This document shows positions 50,431-57,919 of a DNA stretch of 64,000 nucleotides, piece after piece (the first letter of the stretch is position 1; the number at the start of each line of letters is the position of its first letter). The position numbers and the translations under genes are program-made. This DNA is from Streptomyces chryseus (GTDB lineage: Bacteria; Actinomycetota; Actinomycetes; Streptomycetales; Streptomycetaceae), in the NCBI RefSeq assembly GCF_014650755.1, contig NZ_BMVO01000003.1, forward strand, positions 248,001 through 312,000, given 5' to 3'. The notes beneath the pieces are model-generated. The model did no database searches. It worked only from the letters and a program-made list of their open reading frames with translations, and was not told the DNA's origin.

Positions 50431-50519
50431 GCCCCCAGCCTCCGCCGACCCTTGTCCGGACGCACCTGGACACCGTCCGGACAGGTTGTCCCGAACAGCC
50501 TGGTGACCAGCAGCAGAAA

Positions 50520-50547
50520 GCCCCCTGCCGCTCGCGTGACAGGGGGC
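50520..50547 (-). terminator. Hairpin terminator for the leftward 50567-51117 unit
   Basis: Arms GCCCCCTG and CAGGGGGC (50520-50527, 50540-50547) pair over eight bases; read leftward they are followed by CTTTCTG. It ends the transcript of the HTH and small membrane genes. Confidence 0.6.
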
Positions 50548-50566
50548 CACCAGGACGCCACGGCGG

Positions 50567-50764
50567 TCAGCGACGGCCGTCCGCTCCTCGCCTCACGTCC
50601 TTCGCGTCGATCCGGGCGATCTCCACCCGAGCCCGAGCGATCACCGCCACCAGGGCGACGACACAGGCGCCGAGGAGCATCATCACGAATGCGTCGTACC
50701 GGCCACGCCGCGCCTCCGTCCTGCCGGGCACGGTTGGGCCCGTACCGGCCGGGCGGACGTCCAC
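50567..50764 (-). CDS. Small single-span membrane protein
   Basis: 65 residues with one span near 27-45 (FVMMLLGACVVALVAVIA) and a charged C-terminus. GTG 50764 lacks a strong ribosome site. Downstream of the HTH gene on the same strand. Modest support. Confidence 0.45.
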   Translation of the reverse strand: MDVRPAGTGPTVPGRTEARRGRYDAFVMMLLGACVVALVAVIARARVEIARIDAKDVRRGADGRR

Positions 50765-50796
50765 GCCGCCCGGCCCCCACCGGCAGGCGTGGCAGG

Positions 50797-51117
50797 TCAG
50801 TCCGTTTCGTCCTCGGCCCCGGTCTTCTTCCGGGGTCGATCCCGCCCCGAGCCTGAGTACCCCCGCTCGATGTCCTGGACGGTGCCGGCCGACACGCCCA
50901 GCTCCGCCGCGATCTTTCGATAGGAAATGTTCTCGGCTCGTCGGCGGAGCACGTACGCGCGCCGGATCGCTTTCAGCCTCTGAGTGTTCGCTGGCTGGTC
51001 CCGTAGCACCTGGCTAATCGCCCGCGCCTGGGCCGCCTCGTCGGTCATCTCGACGAGGTCGTTGAACGCCGTCAACACGCGCCGCGCCTCCTCTTCAACC
51101 GCCTTTTCCTCGGCCAT
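50797..51117 (-). CDS. Small HTH regulator with large palindromic operator upstream
   Basis: 106 residues. Central HTH: ISYRKIAAELGVSAGTVQDI. N-terminal helices may dimerise. ATG 51117 follows AAAAGGGAC. A 41-base perfect palindrome lies 24 bases upstream of the start, in the divergent region shared with the rightward gene at 51344, which suggests it binds there and controls itself and the rightward conjugation-like unit. Confidence 0.7.
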   Translation of the reverse strand: MAEEKAVEEEARRVLTAFNDLVEMTDEAAQARAISQVLRDQPANTQRLKAIRRAYVLRRRAENISYRKIAAELGVSAGTVQDIERGYSGSGRDRPRKKTGAEDETD

Positions 51118-51140
51118 CCCGTCCCTTTTCTCGGGGCGCC

Positions 51141-51181
51141 GCTTGCTCGACTGTAAGGGAGTCCCTTACAGTCGAGCAAGC
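51141..51181. promoter_or_regulatory. 41-base perfect palindrome upstream of the 50797 HTH gene
   Basis: Two arms of 20 bases (51141-51160 and 51162-51181) with one central base are perfectly complementary. The inner core TGTAAGGGA-G-TCCCTTACA looks like an operator for a dimer; the outer part GCTTGCTCGAC could hold a second dimer. As it is intergenic it is probably a regulatory site rather than a terminator. Confidence 0.8.
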
Positions 51182-51194
51182 AACCTCATGTTGC
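51178..51194 (+). promoter_or_regulatory. TTGC-type inverted repeat related to P3
   Basis: GCAACCTCATGTTGC at 51180-51194 is identical to the 15-mer at 60614-60628 inside promoter P3. It follows the large palindrome directly. The -35 is not recognisable, so this may be a regulator site without its own promoter or a diverged promoter for the 51344 operon. Confidence 0.55.
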
Positions 51195-51204
51195 TTGTCA
51201 CAAG

Positions 51205-51284
51205 GCCCCGACCTCGTGGTCGCTCGCGGAGGTCGGGGCTGATGAAAACGGCGGTGCCCGGGGGTCGCTGACCCGGACACCGCC
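51205..51284 (+). promoter_or_regulatory. Two stem-loops in the leader of the 51344 operon
   Basis: GCCCCGACCTC (51205-51215) pairs with GAGGTCGGGGC (51229-51239). A second, imperfect stem spans 51250-51284 (GGCGGTG ... CACCGCC with inner GGGTC-GCT-GACCC). Both lie between the regulatory palindrome and the start at 51344. They could be an attenuator, or terminate a short RNA. Confidence 0.45.
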
Positions 51285-51343
51285 TCAACCCCGGCCCCGT
51301 GGGGGCCAGGGCGCCAGACCTGCTATCGACAGGAGCTGACGCA

Positions 51344-51643
51344 GTGCCCAACTGTACTGATCAGACGTCCGTGGACACCGGGAAGGCGGCCGAGCTCGTG
51401 CTCGCCGCCGTCGCCGGCCACTTCGAGACCACCAACCCGACCGACCTCCTGGAGACGCACAACCTCCTGGTGTGCATCGGCGCGGAGGCCTACAACCTCG
51501 CGGACCGCAGCCTCCACGGCGACGGCCCCGCGATGTCGAAGGCCGCGTTCGCCCTCGCCCCCGAGATCCCCGAGGGCAGCACGCGCGGCGCGTACGCCGC
51601 CCTGCTGCGCGAGGTCCTGGCCGCGAACGGGGGCCAGGCATGA
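51344..51643 (+). CDS. Small hypothetical protein
   Basis: 99 residues, helical and acidic (VDTGKAAELVLAAVAGHFET), with two Cys. GTG 51344 follows AGGAG. First gene of the rightward unit behind the palindromic control region. Overlaps the next start. Confidence 0.6.
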   Translation: MPNCTDQTSVDTGKAAELVLAAVAGHFETTNPTDLLETHNLLVCIGAEAYNLADRSLHGDGPAMSKAAFALAPEIPEGSTRGAYAALLREVLAANGGQA

Positions 51644-52047
51644 TGACCGCCCTCCTGGAGCGCGCCCCCCTGGCCGCCGGTCACGAGTGGCCCGACGGCG
51701 ACAACGACCCGGCCATCCCCCGCATCCCCGGTATCCCCGCTCCGCGCACGGAGCCGGTCCCGGTGAAGATCCCCCAGCAGCCCGGCCCGCAGCCGTCCAG
51801 CAGCCTGACCTGCTGCGGGCGCCCGATGCGCCGCGACGGCCGACAGCTCGTGTGCGGCAAGTGCGGCGGGTGGACCGACACCAGCCTCGCCCTCGCCCTC
51901 GCCCGCGCGGTCGCGTCGCCGGCCGTCGCCCGCCAGTGCGGGACGTGCAAGGGCCAGGGCGGCAAGGAGGTGGACACCTCGTCCGGCGGCGTGATCCGCA
52001 AGACCTGGAAGTCGTGCGCCGCCTGCCGTGGACGGGGGACGTGCTGA
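51640..52047 (+). CDS. DnaJ-type zinc-finger-like protein
   Basis: 135 residues. Four CxxC-type pairs: CCGRPM with CGKC, CGTCKGQGG and CAACRGRGT. The last two match the CxxCxGxG repeat of DnaJ zinc fingers. No J-domain. The N-terminal half is Pro-rich. Likely a nucleic-acid or chaperone-like adaptor; no partner can be named. Confidence 0.6.
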   Translation: MMTALLERAPLAAGHEWPDGDNDPAIPRIPGIPAPRTEPVPVKIPQQPGPQPSSSLTCCGRPMRRDGRQLVCGKCGGWTDTSLALALARAVASPAVARQCGTCKGQGGKEVDTSSGGVIRKTWKSCAACRGRGTC

Positions 52048-52196
52048 TGAGCAACGCCGCCAAGCTCCTCGCCGAGGCCCGCGACGCCTACCGCAACGCC
52101 GCCCCGCAGCGCGACCAGGCCAACGTCGCCGCCGCCACCGATACCGCCCGCCAGAACGGCGCGCAGTCCGCCGGAGCCGACAGGGGCGGCCGCTGA
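52047..52196 (+). CDS. Very small hypothetical protein
   Basis: 49 residues, Ala/Asp/Gln rich (AEARDAYRNAAPQRDQAN), helical. TGATG overlaps on both sides support translation. Not recognised. Confidence 0.5.
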   Translation: MSNAAKLLAEARDAYRNAAPQRDQANVAAATDTARQNGAQSAGADRGGR

Positions 52197-52396
52197 TGGG
52201 CCTCCTCGACCGCCTGATCGGCAATGACCGAAAGCTCGCGGCCACGAAATACGCGGGCCGTGAATCCGCCTCCGACCGGGCCGCCCGGGTGCGGCAGCAC
52301 CAGCACCGCGCCCGGGGCATCCAGGAGGCGGCCCAACAGGGCCAGGCGTGGGAGGACGCCGACCGGCAGCGCGAACGCACACGCGGACGCCGGTAG
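52196..52396 (+). CDS. Small basic protein of Streptomyces conjugative elements
   Basis: 66 residues: LLDRLIGNDRKL, then KYAGRESASDRAARVRQHQH and QAWEDADRQR. I recall very similar short proteins next to transfer genes of Streptomyces plasmids and AICEs. Function unknown. It precedes the SpdB-like gene. Confidence 0.6.
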   Translation: MGLLDRLIGNDRKLAATKYAGRESASDRAARVRQHQHRARGIQEAAQQGQAWEDADRQRERTRGRR

Positions 52397-52423
52397 CCAC
52401 CTCCTCGCCCCCGCCCTTGACCG

Positions 52424-52450
52424 GCCGGGCCCACCCCGTGTGGGCCCGGC
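52424..52450 (+). terminator. Hairpin between 52396 and the SpdB-like gene
   Basis: GCCGGGCCCAC (52424-52434) and GTGGGCCCGGC (52440-52450) pair over 11 bases with a five-base loop. It lies in an 86-base gap inside the unit and may be a partial terminator or processing site. Confidence 0.5.
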
Positions 52451-52482
52451 TCTCCGTCCGTCCCACGAGCGCGAAGGGCGCC

Positions 52483-53700
52483 ATGATGACCCACCCCACC
52501 CCCGACCACGAGCAGCAGCGCATCCCGGGCGTGAAGTACCGGAAGGTCCGGCTGTACCGAACGGAGACGACCGTCATTGACGGCGTCCCCTCGACCCGCC
52601 GTGAGCCCTACGACGGCTGGGAGCCGGTTCCGCCGCGCGAGTGGGACGACCTGATCCTGAAAGGCGTCACCGGGATCGCGGTGGGCTTCACGGCCGTCGC
52701 CGTGGCGGGTGGTACGGCCAGTCTCGGCGGCCTCCTCGACCCCCTGGTCCCCTCGGTCGTCGCGTACGGCATGGGCTCCGTGTTCGCCATCGCGTGGCTG
52801 TACTGCCTGGGGATCGAGTGGCTGAACCGCACGGCGCCCGACCGGGCCCGGGCCGCGAAGATCGCCGGGTGGTTCTTCCTGCTGCTCAGCATGGGTGCCG
52901 TCGCGGCGTACGGCCACACCCTCCACCAGGAGTGGGCGGGCGGGTTCGGCGCGTGCGTCGACCTGGTCGCCAAGGGCTCATGGTGGCTACTGCTCCGTGA
53001 GTACGCCGTCCCGCTCGACGCGGGCGTTGCGCACTGGGTCCAGAACCAGGAGCAGAAGCTCGCCGGCCGCGCGCTCCTCGGCGCCCGGGTGCGCCGCCTC
53101 AACCGGCGGGCCGCGTACCAGCGGGCCGTGGGCGGAGCGGAGTACCAGGCCGCGGAGGCGATCCTGGCGAGCGCGGAGACCGCGCGGCACAACCTTCCCC
53201 AGGCCGCAGCAGAGCCCATCCCGGCGCCGGTCGCTGCGCCCGCCCCGCCCGTCGTCCAGGCCACGGCCCCGGTCCAGGCCACGGCCTCGGTCCCGGCCCC
53301 CGTGGTCCCGGCCCCCGTGGTCCAGGTCCCCGTGGTCCAGGCCCCGGTCCCGGCGGTAACCATCTCCGCACCCTCGGTCCCTCCGGCCCCTCCGGCCCCT
53401 CCGGTGGTCGACCAGGGCGGCGAGCAGCAGGCCCCGGCCGCGGCTCCTGCCGCCCCGGCCCCGGCAGAGGCGCCCGTTCCGCCGGCGACCGAGGCCCCGG
53501 AGCCCCCGGCCCTCCACGCAGTCGGCGGCCCCTTCAAGTCCGACACCATCCGGGCCGCCCTGGCGGCCAACCCCTCCATCTCCGACGAGGCCCTGATCCA
53601 GCGCGTCAACGAGGTGCACGGCGACGACCCGAAGAACGTCCAGACCGTGCCCCGCACGCGCCGCCGGATCGAGGACAAGCTCAAGAAGAAGGCGTCATGA
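52483..53700 (+). CDS. SpdB-like / DUF2637-like membrane protein
   Basis: 405 residues. A charged N-terminus (1-57) precedes about four membrane spans in residues 58-175 (GVTGIAVGFTAVAVAG, VVAYGMGSVFAIAWLYCL, GWFFLLLSMGAVAAYGH). A Val/Pro/Ala-rich linker (about 235-345) follows and a C-terminal helical domain with KSDTIRAALAANPSISDEAL ends the protein. The layout resembles spread proteins (Spd) of Streptomyces plasmids and DUF2637 members. ATG 52483 or 52486. It leads a membrane-gene group. Transfer role is inferred. Confidence 0.6.
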   Translation: MMTHPTPDHEQQRIPGVKYRKVRLYRTETTVIDGVPSTRREPYDGWEPVPPREWDDLILKGVTGIAVGFTAVAVAGGTASLGGLLDPLVPSVVAYGMGSVFAIAWLYCLGIEWLNRTAPDRARAAKIAGWFFLLLSMGAVAAYGHTLHQEWAGGFGACVDLVAKGSWWLLLREYAVPLDAGVAHWVQNQEQKLAGRALLGARVRRLNRRAAYQRAVGGAEYQAAEAILASAETARHNLPQAAAEPIPAPVAAPAPPVVQATAPVQATASVPAPVVPAPVVQVPVVQAPVPAVTISAPSVPPAPPAPPVVDQGGEQQAPAAAPAAPAPAEAPVPPATEAPEPPALHAVGGPFKSDTIRAALAANPSISDEALIQRVNEVHGDDPKNVQTVPRTRRRIEDKLKKKAS

Positions 53701-53837
53701 TCTACCTGCTCCTGGGAGCCGGTCTCCTCGGCCTGCTCCTCGCCCTGTACGGGCGGCAGAGCGACACCCGGTTCCTCGGCGGCCTCGCCGCCTTCGCCGG
53801 GCTGGTGACCGCCCTCCTGAACTGGGGTGCCTGGTGA
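53697..53837 (+). CDS. Very small membrane protein ending ALLNWGAW
   Basis: 46 residues, two hydrophobic segments (IYLLLGAGLLGLLLALYG, FLGGLAAFAGLVTALL). ATG 53697 overlaps the previous stop (ATGA), and GTG 53834 of the next gene overlaps its stop. The end ALLNWGAW is repeated at the end of the next gene. Confidence 0.6.
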   Translation: MIYLLLGAGLLGLLLALYGRQSDTRFLGGLAAFAGLVTALLNWGAW

Positions 53838-54037
53838 GCGCCGCCCCCGGAGCCGACGAGCTCCGCGTCCGGGGGATCCTCCTCCGGCGCGGCCTCGGGC
53901 TCAACGACATGCCCCCCGTCCCGCACCCTGCCGACGAGGACGACAAGCCCGAGGCCCTCCGCCTCGAGGACGACGTCGACCAGGACCAGCCCGCTGGCGG
54001 TCTCCTCGTCGCCCTCCTCAACTGGGGGGCGTGGTGA
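53834..54037 (+). CDS. Small acidic protein ending ALLNWGAW
   Basis: 67 residues, acidic middle (ADEDDKPEALRLEDDVDQDQ) and the same final ALLNWGAW as the 53697 product. The shared end is matched at DNA level (CCTCCT-AACTGGGG), so it is a short duplication. Unknown function. Confidence 0.55.
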   Translation: MSAAPGADELRVRGILLRRGLGLNDMPPVPHPADEDDKPEALRLEDDVDQDQPAGGLLVALLNWGAW

Positions 54038-55068
54038 GTGACACCACCGAGGAGGAGACCCGCGAGGCCGAGGCTCCGGAGGACGAGCGCCCGTTCCGCG
54101 TACGCGACGTCTTCCAGTTCCGCCGCGCGGGCGCCCCCGAGGCGGACGAGGAGCCCGCCGACGAGGAGGCAGCCCCCGAGGCCCCGCCCATGCCCACCGA
54201 GCCGCCGACCATCCCGGCGGCCCGGGTGGGCCGGGAGGCCCGCGACGACAACCACGACGTGCCCGCCTGGTGGGCACCGAAGGCGGACATCACCGCCGCC
54301 GCGCCCACGGCCCAGGCCTGCCAGCACCCGATGCCCTACACCTTCACGGTCAAGGACACCGGCGAGGTCATCCCCCACTGGTGCCCGGACTGCAAGACCG
54401 ACCTCACCCCCGACGCCCAGGCCGTCCCGGAGGCCAAGCCCAAGACGGCGCCGGCCGCGCCCGCTCGCCCGTCCGGGCCGTGCCAGCACCCCGAGCCGCA
54501 CGAAGTCCGCAACAAGGTCACCGGGCAGCTCCTCGCGTTCTGGTGCGCTGCCTGCGAGACCCAGCTTGAGGTCCCCGACGACTACGACGAACTCACCGAC
54601 GTCACCAAGGAAGACGACGACGGGGGAGAGGACGGCGAGGACGCCAAGCCCGACCCGGTCCCGCCCTCGATCCGGCAGCGCTGGACCCAGGGCATCCGGG
54701 GCACCGGCCAGAAGTCCTACAGCCGACCCGTCTACGCCAAGGACTCCGCGGAGCGGAAGAAAGCCCTGATCGAGGTCTGGTCAGGGGTGTCCCGCAAGCA
54801 GCGGCACCTGCTCTACAACGGCACCGCGCTGGGGGCCGGGTTCTACCTCGGCGTCCCCCAGTTCTTCACGGCTGAGGTCGCCTACCTGGTCGACACCTAC
54901 GACTCGTGGACCGACTTCTACGTCTGCGTCTGGTACGGCGTCGCGGTCGCCCTCTGGGCCCTGGACTACCGCACGCGCGGCTGGTTCCCGGTCTTCTCCT
55001 GGCTGACCCGCATCCCCCTCGTCTCGATGATCGTCGGCGTGCTGCTGTACGGCAACCCGGCCGCCTGA
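54034..55068 (+). CDS. Membrane protein with two zinc-binding repeats
   Basis: 344 residues. Acidic disordered N-terminus (1-80), then a CQHPMPYTFT ... CPDCKTDL unit and a second CQHPEPHEVR ... CAACETQL unit, clearly an internal duplication. A short linker is followed by two or three C-terminal spans (from about 275, for example FYVCVWYGVAVALWALDY). GTG 54034 overlaps the previous gene. Could be a structural subunit of a transfer or envelope complex; not recognised by family. Confidence 0.6.
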   Translation: MSDTTEEETREAEAPEDERPFRVRDVFQFRRAGAPEADEEPADEEAAPEAPPMPTEPPTIPAARVGREARDDNHDVPAWWAPKADITAAAPTAQACQHPMPYTFTVKDTGEVIPHWCPDCKTDLTPDAQAVPEAKPKTAPAAPARPSGPCQHPEPHEVRNKVTGQLLAFWCAACETQLEVPDDYDELTDVTKEDDDGGEDGEDAKPDPVPPSIRQRWTQGIRGTGQKSYSRPVYAKDSAERKKALIEVWSGVSRKQRHLLYNGTALGAGFYLGVPQFFTAEVAYLVDTYDSWTDFYVCVWYGVAVALWALDYRTRGWFPVFSWLTRIPLVSMIVGVLLYGNPAA

Positions 55069-55094
55069 CCACCCCTCCCTGAACGGAAAGCAGC

Positions 55095-55499
55095 ATGGAC
55101 ACCCTCCTCCCCGCCTTCGGCGCCCCAGGTCTCGCCCTCGGCCTGACCGGCTTCCTGTGGCTCGGCACCACGACCGGCGGCAAGGTGAAGCCGCTCGGCT
55201 GGTGGTGGACGTTGTTCCTGGCCATGGTCGCCGGGGCCGCCTACAACGCGGCCGGGACGCCGTTCAACCTCGTCTCCAGCCTGGTGCAGGACCTCCTCGG
55301 CCTGTTCGGCGAGGTCTTCCCGGGCGTCGCGATGGCCGGTATCGGCCTCTTCCTCACCGCCGTGATCCTCTACAAGAAGCTCACGACCCGGCAGGTGGCC
55401 ATCATCGGCATCATCTACTTCAACGTGGCCACTGGTGCGGGCGGCGGGTTCACCCTGATCGCCGACAAGATCACCACGATCATGAACAGCTTCGCGTGA
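55095..55499 (+). CDS. Three- or four-span membrane protein
   Basis: 134 residues, spans near 10-25, 38-55, 70-92 and 98-125. The sequence APGLALGLTGFLWLGTTTG and GVAMAGIGLFLTAVIL are hydrophobic throughout. ATG 55095 follows GGAAAG. The next gene starts on its stop (TGATG). Probably part of the same membrane complex as its neighbours. Confidence 0.6.
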   Translation: MDTLLPAFGAPGLALGLTGFLWLGTTTGGKVKPLGWWWTLFLAMVAGAAYNAAGTPFNLVSSLVQDLLGLFGEVFPGVAMAGIGLFLTAVILYKKLTTRQVAIIGIIYFNVATGAGGGFTLIADKITTIMNSFA

Positions 55500-56947
55500 T
55501 GGGCGCCCACCTCCACGTCGTCCCCGACCCCGAGCCCGACGAGGCGCCGGGGCCGGGGGACCGCCCTGTCCTGGTCCCCGCCCTCGCCCCGGCCGCGGCC
55601 GTCATCGCCCCCCGCCGGGCGCCCGAGCCGGACACGGACCGCGACCAGGACGACGAGCCCGACGACGAAACCCCAGACCACGGCCTGGACGAGGCCGACG
55701 ACGACCACGTCCAGGACCACGACGACGAGGGCGACGCCGAGGCGGGGGAGTGGGACGAGGAGGAGGCGCCGGCGACCCGTGGCTACATGACCGTCCCGGA
55801 CCTCCGCCCGTACGTCGACCCGCGCCCGCTCCGCGAGCTCGGCCCCCTCGCCAAGGAGGTCGGCCCCCCGCTGTTCCGCGCGCTCGCGCGGCTGTTCCGC
55901 GCGGTCGGCCGGCTGCTTCGCGCCATCGGCCGGATGGTCGCCTGGTACGCCGGGGGAGTCGGCGTGATCCTCGCCCTGCTCACCGGGTGGCTGTCCGGGA
56001 AGTACGGCAAGCGCGGCAGCCTCGGCGCCCGCTTCGGCGGGGTGGCCGCCCTCGTGTACGCCGCTGTCAAGCTGTCCGGTGAGCACCCGTACACCCCGTG
56101 GGTCGCCCTCGGCCTGGTCCTGATGGCCACCGTCATGGGGGCCACCGGCCACATCGAGATTCCCGTAAGCAAGCCCGCGAAGAAGGAGGCAGGCAAGGGG
56201 GACGGGAAGAAGGGGGCCGCGGCTGAGAAGGGCGCCGAGACCCCCGCGAAGAGGAAGGACGCCCCCGCCGAGAAGCCGGCCGAGGGCGACGTCGAGGAGA
56301 TCCCCGAGGTGTCCAAGGGGAAGCCAGCCGACCCTCCCCGGGCGTCGTGGGCGGCCCGTCTGTTCCGTCGCCCGGCACCCTCCGACGACGCCCCCGACGA
56401 CGCCCCCGACGACGCCCCCGACGACGCCCCCGGCGACGCCCCCGGCGAGGCCTCGGAGCAGTCCCCCGAGGAGGCCGAGGAGGAGCCCCCGCCGGCCCCG
56501 CTGGAGGACCCCCTGACCGCTCTCCTGCGGGAGGCGATCGGGGCTGAGAACGGGGTGCACTTGGGCGACCTCCGCCCCCTCATGCGGAAGCACCTCCCCG
56601 GCCTCTCCCAGGCCACGGATAAGGAGCTGCGGGAGCACCTCGTCGCGGCCGGCTATGACCCCTCCCGTACGTTCCGTGCGAGGGGGGTCGCTGGGAGGGC
56701 CGGAGTGCACCGCACACAGCTCCCGCCACTGCCCTCCCCTGGGAACGCCCCAGAAGGGGCTGGAGACCACTCTCCGCCCACTCTCCACCCCTCCCGACCT
56801 GCGAATCTCTCCGGGGGCGGAGAGTCGTGGAGAGCGGGCGGAGAGCATGGCCGGTGGACCCTGGAGGAGATCGCGCGAGGCTTCCGGTCCGTCCCGGACC
56901 CCGAGCGCGGGCCGTCCGCGTCCAAGATTGAGCGCTGGGAAGGCTGA
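55499..56947 (+). CDS. Large membrane protein with DDAP repeat region
   Basis: 482 residues. Acidic N-terminus (1-95), two or three membrane spans near 145-225 (GGVGVILALLTGWLSG, WVALGLVLMATVMGATG), a Lys/Ala/Glu linker, an acidic DDAP repeat tract (about 295-315), and a C-terminal domain (LREAIGAENGVHLGDLRPLM) that looks like a winged-helix or HTH fragment. The repeat is encoded by a 12-base tandem at 56384-56437. Function unknown; could be a transfer-associated anchor. Confidence 0.6.
   Translation: MGAHLHVVPDPEPDEAPGPGDRPVLVPALAPAAAVIAPRRAPEPDTDRDQDDEPDDETPDHGLDEADDDHVQDHDDEGDAEAGEWDEEEAPATRGYMTVPDLRPYVDPRPLRELGPLAKEVGPPLFRALARLFRAVGRLLRAIGRMVAWYAGGVGVILALLTGWLSGKYGKRGSLGARFGGVAALVYAAVKLSGEHPYTPWVALGLVLMATVMGATGHIEIPVSKPAKKEAGKGDGKKGAAAEKGAETPAKRKDAPAEKPAEGDVEEIPEVSKGKPADPPRASWAARLFRRPAPSDDAPDDAPDDAPDDAPGDAPGEASEQSPEEAEEEPPPAPLEDPLTALLREAIGAENGVHLGDLRPLMRKHLPGLSQATDKELREHLVAAGYDPSRTFRARGVAGRAGVHRTQLPPLPSPGNAPEGAGDHSPPTLHPSRPANLSGGGESWRAGGEHGRWTLEEIARGFRSVPDPERGPSASKIERWEG
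56384..56437 (+). repeat. 12-base tandem repeat (GACGACGCCCCC) within the 55499 gene
   Basis: About four to five copies in register encode (DDAP)n. Tandem repeats of this sort change length by slippage; reading frame is kept because the unit is 12 bases. Confidence 0.75.
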
Positions 56948-57036
56948 CCCTGGGTGCCCGTCCGGGAGCAGCATGTAGCAGTGGATCAACGATGTGCGCC
57001 ATAGTGGGGGTGATCGGAATTACGGGAGGGACGGCC

Positions 57037-57216
57037 ATGAGCCACGACCAGCACGCACACCCGGCGCAGTGCTGCTGCTGCGCGCGGGCGAACGCCACGC
57101 CCGAGCGGGAGCCGTTCCGCCTTGCCGACCTCGCCGACGTCCCGCGTAACCAGTGGATCGGCGGCGGGATCATGCTCGCCGTGATCGTCGTCCTGGTCAT
57201 ATTCCGCCACATGTAG
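57037..57216 (+). CDS. Small C-terminally anchored membrane protein
   Basis: 59 residues. CCCCARAN near the start (four consecutive cysteines) and a single C-terminal span (GGGIMLAVIVVLVIF). ATG 57037 follows GGGAGGGAC. Tail-anchored orientation likely. Function unknown. Confidence 0.6.
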   Translation: MSHDQHAHPAQCCCCARANATPEREPFRLADLADVPRNQWIGGGIMLAVIVVLVIFRHM

Positions 57217-57306
57217 ACCACCCCCCGGCCCGCACCACGAGCCGGGCCGGACACCCCCCGAGGGCCACACGTCTCCGCGTGCGGCCCTCCCCTCGTTCCC
57301 ACGACG

Positions 57307-57340
57307 AAGGGGCCGCGCACTCCCCAGTGCGCGGCCCCTT
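57307..57340. terminator. Bidirectional terminator between 57216 and 57363 genes
   Basis: Arms 57307-57321 and 57326-57340 (15 bases) are perfectly complementary with loop CCCC, followed by TTCGG. Smaller hairpins occur at 57261-57295. It separates the rightward membrane unit from the leftward regulator gene. Confidence 0.85.
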
Positions 57341-57362
57341 TCGGCTTGTCCCCCGCTGGTCC

Positions 57363-57854
57363 TCAGCCCCGGATGAGCGGGGCGCCGGCCGCCTTGACGA
57401 TCCTGCCGACGTGGTTCCGGTCGTACGGGACGTGCTGCGCGATCACCCCGGGCGTCAGGGTGCGCGCCGAGTAGTGCCGCACGATCGCCTCCTGGAGCGG
57501 GTCGCGCGCGGCGTCCACCTTCGCCTGGGCGCGGTTGAACGCGGCCGTCAGCTTGTCCAGCTCGGCGAGGGCCGCCCTCTCGGTCTCCTCGTCGTACACA
57601 GGCGCCGGCGCCGCGTCCGGCCCCCGCAGAGGGGGAACGCCTGCCGCCTTACTGAGCCGGCCGACGTGGTTGCGGTCGTAGGGGGTGTGGTCCGCGAGCT
57701 TGCCCGGGGGTGCGCTGCGTGCCTTGAGGTGCCGCACGATCGCGGCGTGGAGGGTGTCGCGGGCGGTGTCCAACCGGGTCGTGGCCTGGGTGAATGCCGA
57801 GGTCAGCCGGTCGAGCTCTGCCAGCGCGGTCTGTTCGGGGGTGTGGGTCGCCAT
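57363..57854 (-). CDS. Protein of two tandem HTH-like repeats, candidate TTGCAAC regulator
   Basis: 163 residues composed of two similar units of about 70 residues. Each runs LAELDxLTxAF ... RHxxAR ... PYDRNHVGRxxKAAG. The ending YDRNHVGRLSKAAGVPPLRG and YDRNHVGRIVKAAGAPLIRG are nearly identical and form an HTH-like segment. ATG 57854. It is divergent from the large 58004 gene, with triple TTGCAAC promoter P2 between. Two DNA-binding units in one chain fit direct-repeat recognition. That it binds TTGCAAC is inference from position and symmetry. Confidence 0.65.
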   Translation of the reverse strand: MATHTPEQTALAELDRLTSAFTQATTRLDTARDTLHAAIVRHLKARSAPPGKLADHTPYDRNHVGRLSKAAGVPPLRGPDAAPAPVYDEETERAALAELDKLTAAFNRAQAKVDAARDPLQEAIVRHYSARTLTPGVIAQHVPYDRNHVGRIVKAAGAPLIRG

Positions 57855-57875
57855 GAGGGCAGTGTGCCACATCAG

Positions 57876-57883
57876 GTTGCAAC
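57876..57883. promoter_or_regulatory. Single GTTGCAAC site near the 57363 gene start
   Basis: One copy of GTTGCAAC lies 22 bases upstream of the start of the leftward two-repeat protein and 37 bases from P2. It may be an autoregulatory site. Confidence 0.45.
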
Positions 57884-57919
57884 GCGGCACCGCTACCGCG
57901 TGTCGGGCACCCCATCATG

